From Rikenellaceae bacterium (GTDB lineage Bacteria > Bacteroidota > Bacteroidia > Bacteroidales > Rikenellaceae), in NCBI GenBank assembly GCA_015059865.1, contig SUZP01000015.1, positions 1 to 37,568 on the forward strand: DNA of 37,568 nt. The letters are read 5' to 3'. Below the pieces are notes generated by a model. That model was not told where the DNA came from, did no database searches, and saw nothing but the letters and a program-made list of their open reading frames with translations. A program made the translations under genes and the position numbers. Shown one piece after another: positions 24,932 to 32,736 of the stretch (the first letter of the stretch is position 1; every line of letters begins with the position of its first letter).

Positions 24932-25972
24932 CTACATTTTATCGTAATTTTCGAGCTCCCCACGCAGAGAAGTAGCCATCTTCTCGGCAAGAGCCTTACC
25001 CGACAAGCCTTGTCCTAAGAGCCACATCAGCTTTGTTACAGCAGCTTCGGTGGTCATATCGTAGCCACATATCACTCCCATATCTTGCAGCTGCCTACCC
25101 GTCTCGTAGAGGTGCATAGCAACTGCACCACCCTGACACTGCGTTATATTTACAACGGCAACACCGCGAGCAATGGTCTCACGAATAGCCGATATAAACC
25201 ACTCGGTCGTAGGGGCATTACCTGTGCCGAATGTTTCGAGCACCACACCTCGAACACCCTCAATCGAGAGCATTGCTCGGAGCGACTCGCTCGATAGTCC
25301 TGGGAATATCTTTATTATAACGACACTCTCATCGAGCCTATCAAGCACACGCAGAGGTGCGCCATTCGACTTCGGCTTAGCGATTACGGAGTTGTTGTAG
25401 AGGATATTTACTCCCACCTCGGCAAGTGGTGGCAAGTTACGCGACTCAAAGGCACTGAGCGCCTCTGCCGAGTGTTTCGAGGTACGATTTGCGCGGAAGA
25501 GCCTGTTTTGGAAGTAGAGAGCCACCTCAGGGACAACAGGTCTACCCTCAACATCAACAGCCGCAGCCAACTCGATAGCTGTAATCAGATTTTCGCGGCC
25601 ATCCGTACGCATCACACCCATCGGAATTTGACTGCCCGTAAATATCACAGGCTTCTCCAAATTTTCGAGCATAAAACTCAATGCCGACGCTGTGTAAGAC
25701 ATCGTATCCGTACCGTGCAACACCACAAAACCGTCATAGTCAGCGTAGTTGTCGGCGATGATATGCGCCAACTCGCTCCATCTTGCAGGTGTGACATTCG
25801 AGGAGTCTATCGCCTCCATCTTACATACCGAAATATCAACATTGAGGTTACGCACAGCAGGGAACTCCTGCTCGATAGTACTGAAATCGAATGGCGCAAG
25901 CGTACCATTCTCGTTACGGCGCATACCGATTGTACCACCCGTATAGACAATTAAAACAGACGACTTTTTCAT
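24932..25972 (-). CDS. ansA: L-asparaginase, type I
   Basis: Hydrolyses asparagine to aspartate and ammonia in the cytoplasm. The two catalytic signatures are TGGTIG (11-16) with the nucleophilic Thr, and HGTDTM (86-91) with the Thr/Asp of the second triad. No signal peptide is present, pointing to the cytoplasmic type I rather than periplasmic type II. The 346 residues are normal. It is the last gene of dprA-tatD-ansA, 6 nt after tatD. Confidence 0.93.
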   Translation of the reverse strand: MKKSSVLIVYTGGTIGMRRNENGTLAPFDFSTIEQEFPAVRNLNVDISVCKMEAIDSSNVTPARWSELAHIIADNYADYDGFVVLHGTDTMSYTASALSFMLENLEKPVIFTGSQIPMGVMRTDGRENLITAIELAAAVDVEGRPVVPEVALYFQNRLFRANRTSKHSAEALSAFESRNLPPLAEVGVNILYNNSVIAKPKSNGAPLRVLDRLDESVVIIKIFPGLSSESLRAMLSIEGVRGVVLETFGTGNAPTTEWFISAIRETIARGVAVVNITQCQGGAVAMHLYETGRQLQDMGVICGYDMTTEAAVTKLMWLLGQGLSGKALAEKMATSLRGELENYDKM

Positions 25973-25978
25973 ATCTCT

Positions 25979-26767
25979 CTACAATCTAAATATTCGTTTT
26001 GCATTTTGCGTTGTCTGCTCGGCAACCACATCAAAATCAACACCTTGCAACTCGGCAATCTTCTGTGCTACGAAGCGCACATACGATGATTCGTTGCGCG
26101 TACCGCGATGTGGCACGGGCGTCAGATATGGGGCATCTGTCTCGACCACCAAATCCTCCAATCGCATCGCCTTGACCACCTCAGCCAATGCGCTCTTCTT
26201 GAAGGTTACAACACCTCCGATGCCAAAGAGGAACTCTCCGCACTCGCGCAATCGCTCATACATCGCCACATCGGCCGAGAAGGCGTGAAATATACCTCGT
26301 AAGCCTCGACCTCGATACTCCTCCACAATCTGCGCCATCTCCTCCCACGCGTCGCGGGTATGGACCACGATAGGCAGGTCGTACCTCAGAGCCAACTCCA
26401 CCTGCGCCCTAAAAGCCTCGGCCTGCTCCGCCTGCCAATCTCTACTCCAATAGAGGTCCAAGCCTATCTCGCCAACGCCGTAGAAACGCTCCACGCCTTG
26501 TGGTGGTGTGGCAAGTAGTCGCTCCACCTCCGACAACTCCTCGCGCCAACGAGGATTATCATTTACGGATGTCGGATGCAGTCCCATAAGTGGCACGACA
26601 TAGTCACCATACTCACGACACATATCGAATAGTCGCTCGTTGCTCTCGCCATCTATGGCAGGCAGCACAATGCGCTCCACACCCTCGGCGCGAGCACGCT
26701 CGACGACATCCTCACGGTCGATATCGAAAGCTTCGTCGTAGATATGTGAATGGGTATCTATCAACAT
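25979..26767 (-). CDS. tatD: TatD family metal-dependent hydrolase
   Basis: TIM-barrel amidohydrolase; family members are 3'-5' DNases, although the physiological role is often unclear. Metal ligands are visible as DTHSH (His6 and His8), a Glu in GVGEIGLDLYW, PIVVHTRDA, and VVETDAPYLTPVPHRG near the C-terminus. The 262 residues are normal. The start overlaps the 3' end of dprA by 7 nt, a sign of translational coupling. The symbol is the family name; YcfH/YabD-type orthology is not resolved. Confidence 0.9.
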   Translation of the reverse strand: MLIDTHSHIYDEAFDIDREDVVERARAEGVERIVLPAIDGESNERLFDMCREYGDYVVPLMGLHPTSVNDNPRWREELSEVERLLATPPQGVERFYGVGEIGLDLYWSRDWQAEQAEAFRAQVELALRYDLPIVVHTRDAWEEMAQIVEEYRGRGLRGIFHAFSADVAMYERLRECGEFLFGIGGVVTFKKSALAEVVKAMRLEDLVVETDAPYLTPVPHRGTRNESSYVRFVAQKIAELQGVDFDVVAEQTTQNAKRIFRL

Positions 26768-27864
26768 AGTATATACAACTTTCCAGGCAGCTGTCGCACC
26801 AAGCCCGACAACTCCATATTGAGCATTATCACACTGACCTCCGAGATATTTAGCGAAGTGAGTTCGGCTATCTTTTCGAGCGACACTCCATCCGAGCTAT
26901 TCGCCAAGAGATTCAACACAGACTGCTCCCTCTCGTTAGCCGAGTGTGGAGCGTAGTGCAACTTTTCGGGCACAGCGCTCTGCACCTCCCAACCTAAGGC
27001 CTCCGCCACATCGCGCGCCGAGGTCACAAGCTGCGCAACATTTGTCTTGATAAGGTGATTTGTACCCTCCGAACGAGAGTCAGTGATGCGACCAGGTACC
27101 GCCATTATCGTTCGAGAGTAGGCATCCGCCGCCTTGGCCGTCGAGAGTGAGCCTCCATTCGCTGGCGACTCGACAATCAATAATCCATCCGCCACGCCTG
27201 CAACAATGCGATTGCGAGGGATGTAAAATGTTCCATTCTGCTTGCTCTGTGAGTGTATCTCGGAGATGATAGCTCCACCCCGTTCCACCATCTCCTTCGC
27301 GAGGTTTAGATGCTGGGCAGGCATCACATCGGGTAGCTTATTTGCCACGACACCCACTGTTCTCACACCTGCCGCTAAGGCGGCACGATGGGCTGCGGCA
27401 TCCACACCAAAGGCTAAGCCACTCACCACTACCAAGTCGGGAAACATCTCTGCAAGCTCCGAGATAAGACGCGCACATACGGTCTCGCCGTAGGATGTAA
27501 TTCTGCGCGTGCCGACAACGGAGAGGATATGAGGCGACGACAACGCCTTGATGTCCCCTATCGAGTAGACAATATGCGGCCTATCGGGCACTTCGCGCAG
27601 AAGTCGAGGGTATTCACAATGGTTGCTTGGAGTGATATTTATGCCGTTATCTTCACAGTAGCGCAGTTCGCGCTCCGCCTCCGCATAACCAGTTTTTTGG
27701 AGTATTCGTGTAGCGATATCTTGACGCAACTCGGCACACAAGATTAACTTATACTCAGGCTGTGCATAGACCTCCTCGGCACCCTCATAGAGATTAATAA
27801 GGTGCGCAACACCTCGTGAGCCGAGGCCGGGAACAAATGTCAAGGCGAGTTCATCAAGTATCAT
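26761..27864 (-). CDS. dprA: DNA-processing protein DprA
   Basis: Loads RecA on incoming single-stranded DNA in transformation; widespread also in bacteria not known to be competent. The Rossmann-like domain begins with SVVGTRRITSYGE (VGTR at 117-120), continues with SGLAFGVDAAAHRAAL, and includes IPRNRIVAGVADGLLIVE and IMAVPG. A helical N-terminal domain (1-90) and a C-terminal winged helix (about 305-367) complete the full-length form. ATG 27864 was chosen because the TATCTTTG box lies 4 nt before it and would fall inside the longer frame. It heads the dprA-tatD-ansA operon. Confidence 0.95.
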   Translation of the reverse strand: MILDELALTFVPGLGSRGVAHLINLYEGAEEVYAQPEYKLILCAELRQDIATRILQKTGYAEAERELRYCEDNGINITPSNHCEYPRLLREVPDRPHIVYSIGDIKALSSPHILSVVGTRRITSYGETVCARLISELAEMFPDLVVVSGLAFGVDAAAHRAALAAGVRTVGVVANKLPDVMPAQHLNLAKEMVERGGAIISEIHSQSKQNGTFYIPRNRIVAGVADGLLIVESPANGGSLSTAKAADAYSRTIMAVPGRITDSRSEGTNHLIKTNVAQLVTSARDVAEALGWEVQSAVPEKLHYAPHSANEREQSVLNLLANSSDGVSLEKIAELTSLNISEVSVIMLNMELSGLVRQLPGKLYILC

Positions 27865-27868
27865 AATA

Positions 27869-27876
27869 CAAAGATA
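27869..27876 (-). promoter_or_regulatory. dprA -7 box, 4 nt from the ATG
   Basis: The reverse complement reads TATCTTTG-TATT-ATG. Heptads lie directly behind it (27885-27919). Confidence 0.7.
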
Positions 27877-27884
27877 CAAATCTT

Positions 27885-27919
27885 AATTAAGAATTAAAAA
27901 TTAAGAATTAAGAATTTTT
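27885..27919. repeat. Heptad array, AATTAAG flavour, upstream of dprA
   Basis: AATTAAG, AATTAAA, AATTAAG, AATTAAG, AATTTTT. On the minus strand it occupies the -33 region of the dprA promoter, as at glyS and rpsO. Confidence 0.85.
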
Positions 27920-27959
27920 ATATAGTAGCGAAAGAGCCTATTCTGAACTTCCCACATAC

Positions 27960-28393
27960 AAAAATCGTAAATGATTGAGCTATTTTTGAGATAAACAAGA
28001 GGCCCGATGCGCAGCATACCACTACCCCCAAAAACTCATTTTAAGGAGGAAAATGCAACCCAAGAGCAAAAAATCGCTTATGAGCGAGGAAATTTTGTGC
28101 CAAACAAGAAAGCGAGTTCCGTAGCATACCACCACCCTAAAAACTCATTTTAAGGAGGAAAGTGCAACGCCGTCATAAAAAATCGTAAATGATTGAGCTA
28201 TTTTTGAGATAGACAAGAAGCCCGATGCGCAACATACCACTACCCCAAAAACTCATTTTAAGGAGGGAAGTGCAACCCAAGAGCAAAAAATCGTTTATGA
28301 GCGAGGAAATTTTGTGCCAAACAAGAAAGCGAGTTCCGTAGCATACCACTACCCCAAAAACTCATTTTAAGGAGGAAAGTGCAACGCCGTCAT
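27960..28393. repeat. Higher-order tandem repeat, two A-B dimers
   Basis: Units A1 27960-28067 (108 bp), B1 28068-28176 (109), A2 28177-28284 (108), B2 28285-28393 (109). A begins AAAAATCGTAAATGATTGAG, B begins AAAAATCG(C/T)TTATGAGCG. Both share GCATACCACTACCCC, AAAACTCATTTTAAGGAGG and GTGCAAC. A is closer to A and B to B, so a 217-bp dimer was duplicated. Confidence 0.9.
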
Positions 28394-28520
28394 AAAAAAT
28401 CGTAAATGATTGAGCTATTTTTGAGATAAACAAGAAGCCCGATGCGCAGCATAGTAAGCCTATGTGAGCAATCGGGCTATCGCAGTGCAGCTCAAAAAGA
28501 GCCAATCAGAACGATTTTTT
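28394..28520. repeat. Nested inverted repeat element, copy 1
   Basis: It starts like unit A but then diverges into a long imperfect palindrome: AAAAATCGT with ACGATTTTTT outermost, ATGATTG with CAATCAG-like, TTTTTGAG with CTCAAAAA, GCCCGAT with ATCGGGC, and the core CGCAGCATA-N7-TATGTGAG at 28445-28468. Its right end touches the EF-G paralog stop; as RNA it would be a long hairpin ending in U's, so it may terminate that gene. Confidence 0.85.
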
Positions 28521-30672
28521 ACTCTTCGTCGGTGTCGGTGTAAGCCTTCAAGAGCTTATCCTGAACATCACTTGGCACCTGCTCGTAGGAGTCGAACTTC
28601 ATGGTGTAAGTTGCAGCTCCAGAGGTCAAAGATGACAAAGTAGTTGAGTAGCGATAGAGCTCTGCAAGTGGCACGCGCGCATTGAGCTTGTCGAAGCCCT
28701 TGTCAGACTCCATACCCATAATCATCGCACGGCGGTTCTGCAAGTCGCTCATAACTGAGCCCATATAATCTGTTGGAGTTAGTACCTCAACATTGTAGAT
28801 AGGCTCCATAATCTTAGGACCTGCATTGCGGAACGCCTCCTTAAATGCGTTACGAGCCGCAAGCTTAAACGAGATTTCGTTTGAGTCTACCGGGTGCATC
28901 TTACCGTCGTAGATAACTACACGGATATCGCGAGCATAAGAGCCTGTGAGTGGGCCCTCGTCCATCTTCTCCATAATACCCTTCAAAATTGCAGGCATAA
29001 AGCGAGCATCGATAGCACCTCCAACAATCGAGTTGTAGTATTGGAGTTTACCGCCCCATTCGAGGTCATACTCCTCCTTACCCTTGATATTCACGGTGAT
29101 ATCCTTGCCATTAACCTTATACTTCGAAGGCTCCTCGATACCCTCATAGTAAGGCTCGATAACCATATGCACCTCACCAAACTGACCTGCACCACCCGAC
29201 TGCTTCTTGTGGCGGTAGTCTGCCTGAGCGACCTTGGTGATAGTCTCGCGATAAGGAATCTTCGGTGCGAAGAACTCCATATCAATCTTGCTGTCTGCCA
29301 AGATACGGTTACGCAAGATATTGAGGTGGTGTTCGCCCTGACCTTGGATAATGGTCTGCTTCAACTCCTTCGAGTACTCAACGAGGATTGTAGGGTCTTC
29401 GAAGCGTGCATCGAGCAACAACTTGCCGAGCTTCTCCTCGTCAGCCTGAACCTTCGCCTTAACAGCTGCACGGTAGCGTGGCTCTGGGAATACGATAGGC
29501 TCCAAAGTTACAGGAGCAGAAGGTGCCGACAAGGTGTCGTTTGTGCGCGTTCCCTTCAACTTCACGGTGCAGCCGATATCGCCTGCCGACAACTCGGTAA
29601 CCTTGATACGATTCTTACCCGCTACGGCGAACAACTGCGACAACTTCTCCTTGTTGCCTGTGCGAGAGTTCACCAACTCCATACCCTCAGTGAGTTTACC
29701 ACGAACAACGCGGAAGTAGTTGATTTCGCCGATATGTCCCTCCATCTGCGACTTGAATACGAAGAGTGCCACAGGAGCAGTGTCGTCAGCCACAACCTCC
29801 GAGCCATCTATTGCAGGGAATGCAGGTGCTACGGTTGGACCCGGCGCAACATTGATGATAAACTCCATCAAACGCTTTGTACCGATATCTTTCTTACCGC
29901 TTGCGCAGAATACAGGCATAGCCTTACGCTTTGCCACGCCAATCTTCAATCCCGAACGGATATCGTCTTGTGTCAAAGTACCCTTCTCGAAGTAGAGCTC
30001 CATCAAAGCGTCATCGTGCTCGGCAGCAGTCTCGATAAGTTCGAGGTTCAACGCCTTTGCCTTCTCCATCTCGCTCTCCGGAATATCCAACTCCTCGCGA
30101 GTACCGTTTTCGTCGGTGAAGCGGTACATCTTCATCATCAAGACATCGATGAACGAGTCGAAGCCAACACCCTGATTTACAGGATACTGAACAACAACAG
30201 GCTTAACAGAAGCTTTATCCTTGATAGTTTCGAGAGTTGTTTCGAACGAAGCCTTCTCAGCATCGAGCTGATTTACTACGGCGATAAGCGGTTTGTTCAA
30301 GATGCGAGCATAGCGACCTTGGATAACATTACCAACCTCCCAGCCGGTCTGCGCATTTACGAGCATCACGCCCACATCACCAACCTTGAATGCCGAGAAG
30401 AGATTTCCGCAGAAGTCGTCAGAGCCCGGGCAATCAATTATATTGAGTTTGCGCCCCATAAACTCTGTGAAGAGTGTAGTCGCATAGATTGAGCGCTTGT
30501 ATTCGTGCTCAATGTCGGTATTGTCCGACAAGGTGTTGTTGTTCTCGATACTACCGCGGCGGTCGATAACCTTACCTTCGTAAGCCATAGCCTCTGCCAA
30601 GGTAGTTTTACCCGAGCCTGGGGCTCCAATCAGAACGATGTTCTTAATCTCTTTTGGTGAATAATTTTTCAT
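28519..30672 (-). CDS. Elongation factor G paralog (EF-G2 type)
   Basis: Full-length EF-G architecture (717 residues): G domain, domain II (about 310-390), III, IV and V (ending near YTMKFDSYEQVP). P-loop GAPGSGKTT (16-24) replaces the usual AHVDAGKTT-like form. The G3 motif is DCPGSDDF (80-87) where normal EF-G has DTPGHVDF, so the catalytic His is Ser84. G4 is NQLD (134-137), not NKxD. Bacteroides thetaiotaomicron BT2167 (EF-G2) is reported, as I recall, to support translation without GTP hydrolysis under carbon starvation; this protein looks like its ortholog. ATG 30672 was preferred to TTG 30678. It is monocistronic, with dxs behind a terminator upstream; no -7 box was recognised. Confidence 0.92.
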   Translation of the reverse strand: MKNYSPKEIKNIVLIGAPGSGKTTLAEAMAYEGKVIDRRGSIENNNTLSDNTDIEHEYKRSIYATTLFTEFMGRKLNIIDCPGSDDFCGNLFSAFKVGDVGVMLVNAQTGWEVGNVIQGRYARILNKPLIAVVNQLDAEKASFETTLETIKDKASVKPVVVQYPVNQGVGFDSFIDVLMMKMYRFTDENGTREELDIPESEMEKAKALNLELIETAAEHDDALMELYFEKGTLTQDDIRSGLKIGVAKRKAMPVFCASGKKDIGTKRLMEFIINVAPGPTVAPAFPAIDGSEVVADDTAPVALFVFKSQMEGHIGEINYFRVVRGKLTEGMELVNSRTGNKEKLSQLFAVAGKNRIKVTELSAGDIGCTVKLKGTRTNDTLSAPSAPVTLEPIVFPEPRYRAAVKAKVQADEEKLGKLLLDARFEDPTILVEYSKELKQTIIQGQGEHHLNILRNRILADSKIDMEFFAPKIPYRETITKVAQADYRHKKQSGGAGQFGEVHMVIEPYYEGIEEPSKYKVNGKDITVNIKGKEEYDLEWGGKLQYYNSIVGGAIDARFMPAILKGIMEKMDEGPLTGSYARDIRVVIYDGKMHPVDSNEISFKLAARNAFKEAFRNAGPKIMEPIYNVEVLTPTDYMGSVMSDLQNRRAMIMGMESDKGFDKLNARVPLAELYRYSTTLSSLTSGAATYTMKFDSYEQVPSDVQDKLLKAYTDTDEE

Positions 30673-30790
30673 AATCAATATAAGTTTTAAGTGTTTCTAT
30701 TTTATCCTCAGTCTACGATTTATAACCAAATCGTTTTATAAAGTTATGAAATTTTTTTGGAACTGCAAACTATTTACCCGAAAAAAATGA

Positions 30791-30827
30791 AAAATCCCCC
30801 GAAAAAAGTGAGTTTTCGGAGGATTTT
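30791..30827 (-). terminator. dxs terminator
   Basis: AAAATCCCCCGAAAA (30791-30805) pairs with TTTTCGGAGGATTTT (30813-30827) with one central C-A mismatch; on the minus strand a T-rich tail follows. Confidence 0.85.
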
Positions 30828-30848
30828 ATGCTGTTTGGCTCTATATTT

Positions 30849-32720
30849 CTACTTCACAATAGCTTGCAAAATTGCATCTACATCGTATCCGCACAAGTGG
30901 CGTAATTCAGCAACAGTGCCATGCTCCACAAACTTATCATCAATGCCAAGCACCTCAACCGACATAGAGATACCATTATCGGCAAGTAGCTTCACAACGG
31001 CCTCGCCTGCGCCACCGCGAATAATACCATCTTCGATGGTTACAATACGATGTACGCGCTTGGCAACATCCAATATCATAGCCTCGTCAAGCGGTTTTGC
31101 AAAACGCATATCGTAGACTGCTGCGCTCACACCGATAACGGCTGCCTGCTCGGCTGCCTGCTCGGCATCGGCAAGTAGTGTTCCAAAGGCGAACACCGCC
31201 ACATCATCACCCTCGCGCACCTTACGCGCTCTACCGACCTCGATAGCTTCGAAAGGCATATCGCGCCACGCAGTGCCACGCCCAACACCTCGCGGATAGC
31301 GGATAGCGAAAGGAGCATCGCTCTGCAATGCGGTGAACATCATATTGCGCAGCTCCCACTCATCCGAAGGGGTGGCAATAGTCATATTCGGCACACAGCC
31401 GAGATAGGCTATATCGAATGCGCCGTGGTGCGTTGCTCCATCCTCGCCCACCAAGCCTCCTCTGTCAAGACAGAATACGACAGGCAGATTTTGCAGCGCA
31501 ACATCGTGGATGATATTATCGTAAGCTCGTTGCATAAAGGTCGAGTAGATATTGCAGAATGGTCTTTCGCCCGCAGCAGCCAGACCTGCCGAGAATGTTA
31601 CGGCGTGTCCCTCGGCAATACCCACATCGAAGCAACGCTCAGGCATCGCCTCCATCATTATCGACATCGAACAACCCGTAGGCATAGCAGGTGTAATACC
31701 CACCACGCGTTTGTCGTGACGCGCCAAATCGAGCAAGGTCTGTCCAAATACATCCTGCATACGCGACGCCTTCGACTCACTCTTTATACGCTCTCCTGTT
31801 TCTGGGTTAAAGCGACCGGGTGCGTGCCATACAGATAAGTCGCTCTGCGTAGGGGCGTAACCGTGCCCCTTTTCGGTGATAACATGGAGCAGTTTAGGCG
31901 AGCTGATACTCTTCAATGCCATCAATGTTCGCACAAGACGCTTCACATTATGACCATCTACACGACCAAAATATCTAAACCCAAGACTCTCGAAGAGATT
32001 GCTATTCTGCAACAACCCGTGCTTTACCGCGTTTCCCGCCTTGCGACATAGGTTTAACAACTTAGGTGTTCGCGACAATGCCGACCACAACCCCTGCTTG
32101 AAGCGGTTATATTTCGAGGAGGTCGAGAGTCGCAGCAGATAGTGGTTGAGTGCCCCCTGCGACTTGTCGATAGACATATTATTGTCGTTCAAGATTACCA
32201 AGATATCGGTCATCTTGTCCGAGCCTGCATTATTCAACCCCTCGAAAGCCAAGCCACCGGCAATCGAGCCATCGCCAATCACGGCAACGGTCTTCTGCTC
32301 CTTGCCTTGCAGTCGCGCCGCCTGCGCCATACCGAGTGCCGCCGACACCGACACCGAGGAGTGCCCCGCACCGAAAGCATCGTACTCACTTTCGGCCATA
32401 CGCGGAAAGCCGCTGATGCCGCCCAATCGACGATTGGTGCAGAAAACATCACGACGCCCCGTGATAATCTTATGAGCGTACGCCTGATGCCCCACATCCC
32501 AAATGAGCTTATCGGTCGGGGTGTCATAGACATAGTGCAGCGCCACGGCTATCTCCACTGCCCCCAACGAGGAGGCGAGGTGTCCGGGATTGACAGCGCA
32601 CTGCTCGATAATATATTGTCGCACCTCGGCACAATAGCGAGGGAGTTCGTCAATAGAGAGCTTGCGCAAATCAGCAGGCGAATTTACGCTATGCAGATAT
32701 TTATATTCGAGTTTCGTCAT
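30849..32720 (-). CDS. dxs: 1-deoxy-D-xylulose-5-phosphate synthase
   Basis: Condenses pyruvate and glyceraldehyde 3-phosphate, the first step of the non-mevalonate isoprenoid pathway; needs thiamine diphosphate. Family signatures: GHLASSLGAVEIAVALHYV, WDVGHQAYAHKI, the thiamine-diphosphate motif GDGSIAGGLAFEGLNNAG with ILNDNNMSID, and the transketolase Pyr domain with VVFCLDRGGLVGEDGATHHG. The 623 residues are normal. It is the third gene of dapF-tamL-dxs, 16 nt after the TamL-like gene. Confidence 0.97.
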   Translation of the reverse strand: MTKLEYKYLHSVNSPADLRKLSIDELPRYCAEVRQYIIEQCAVNPGHLASSLGAVEIAVALHYVYDTPTDKLIWDVGHQAYAHKIITGRRDVFCTNRRLGGISGFPRMAESEYDAFGAGHSSVSVSAALGMAQAARLQGKEQKTVAVIGDGSIAGGLAFEGLNNAGSDKMTDILVILNDNNMSIDKSQGALNHYLLRLSTSSKYNRFKQGLWSALSRTPKLLNLCRKAGNAVKHGLLQNSNLFESLGFRYFGRVDGHNVKRLVRTLMALKSISSPKLLHVITEKGHGYAPTQSDLSVWHAPGRFNPETGERIKSESKASRMQDVFGQTLLDLARHDKRVVGITPAMPTGCSMSIMMEAMPERCFDVGIAEGHAVTFSAGLAAAGERPFCNIYSTFMQRAYDNIIHDVALQNLPVVFCLDRGGLVGEDGATHHGAFDIAYLGCVPNMTIATPSDEWELRNMMFTALQSDAPFAIRYPRGVGRGTAWRDMPFEAIEVGRARKVREGDDVAVFAFGTLLADAEQAAEQAAVIGVSAAVYDMRFAKPLDEAMILDVAKRVHRIVTIEDGIIRGGAGEAVVKLLADNGISMSVEVLGIDDKFVEHGTVAELRHLCGYDVDAILQAIVK

Positions 32721-32736
32721 ATCTTCTCTTCATTTT

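Larger units (their letters stand above)
27865..28518. other. 654 bp intergenic repeat region between dprA and the EF-G paralog
   Basis: No gene was seen. It contains the dprA promoter, a heptad array, then 560 bp of 108/109-bp tandem repeat ending in a nested inverted repeat that abuts the EF-G paralog stop codon. Reading frames in the repeats are short and shift between units. Confidence 0.85.

Noticed and set aside
27960..28393. 108/109-bp tandem repeat as CRISPR or as a coding repeat
   Set aside because: Units are contiguous without unique spacers, and 109 is not a multiple of three, so reading frames break between units.
28894..30492. 532-codon open frame on the plus strand opposite the EF-G paralog
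   Set aside because: It is antisense to a clearly conserved gene, lacks any recognisable domain, and such long shadows are expected from this codon usage. The same applies to 22887-24812 opposite the OmpA/TPR lipoprotein and 20329-21528 opposite pnp.
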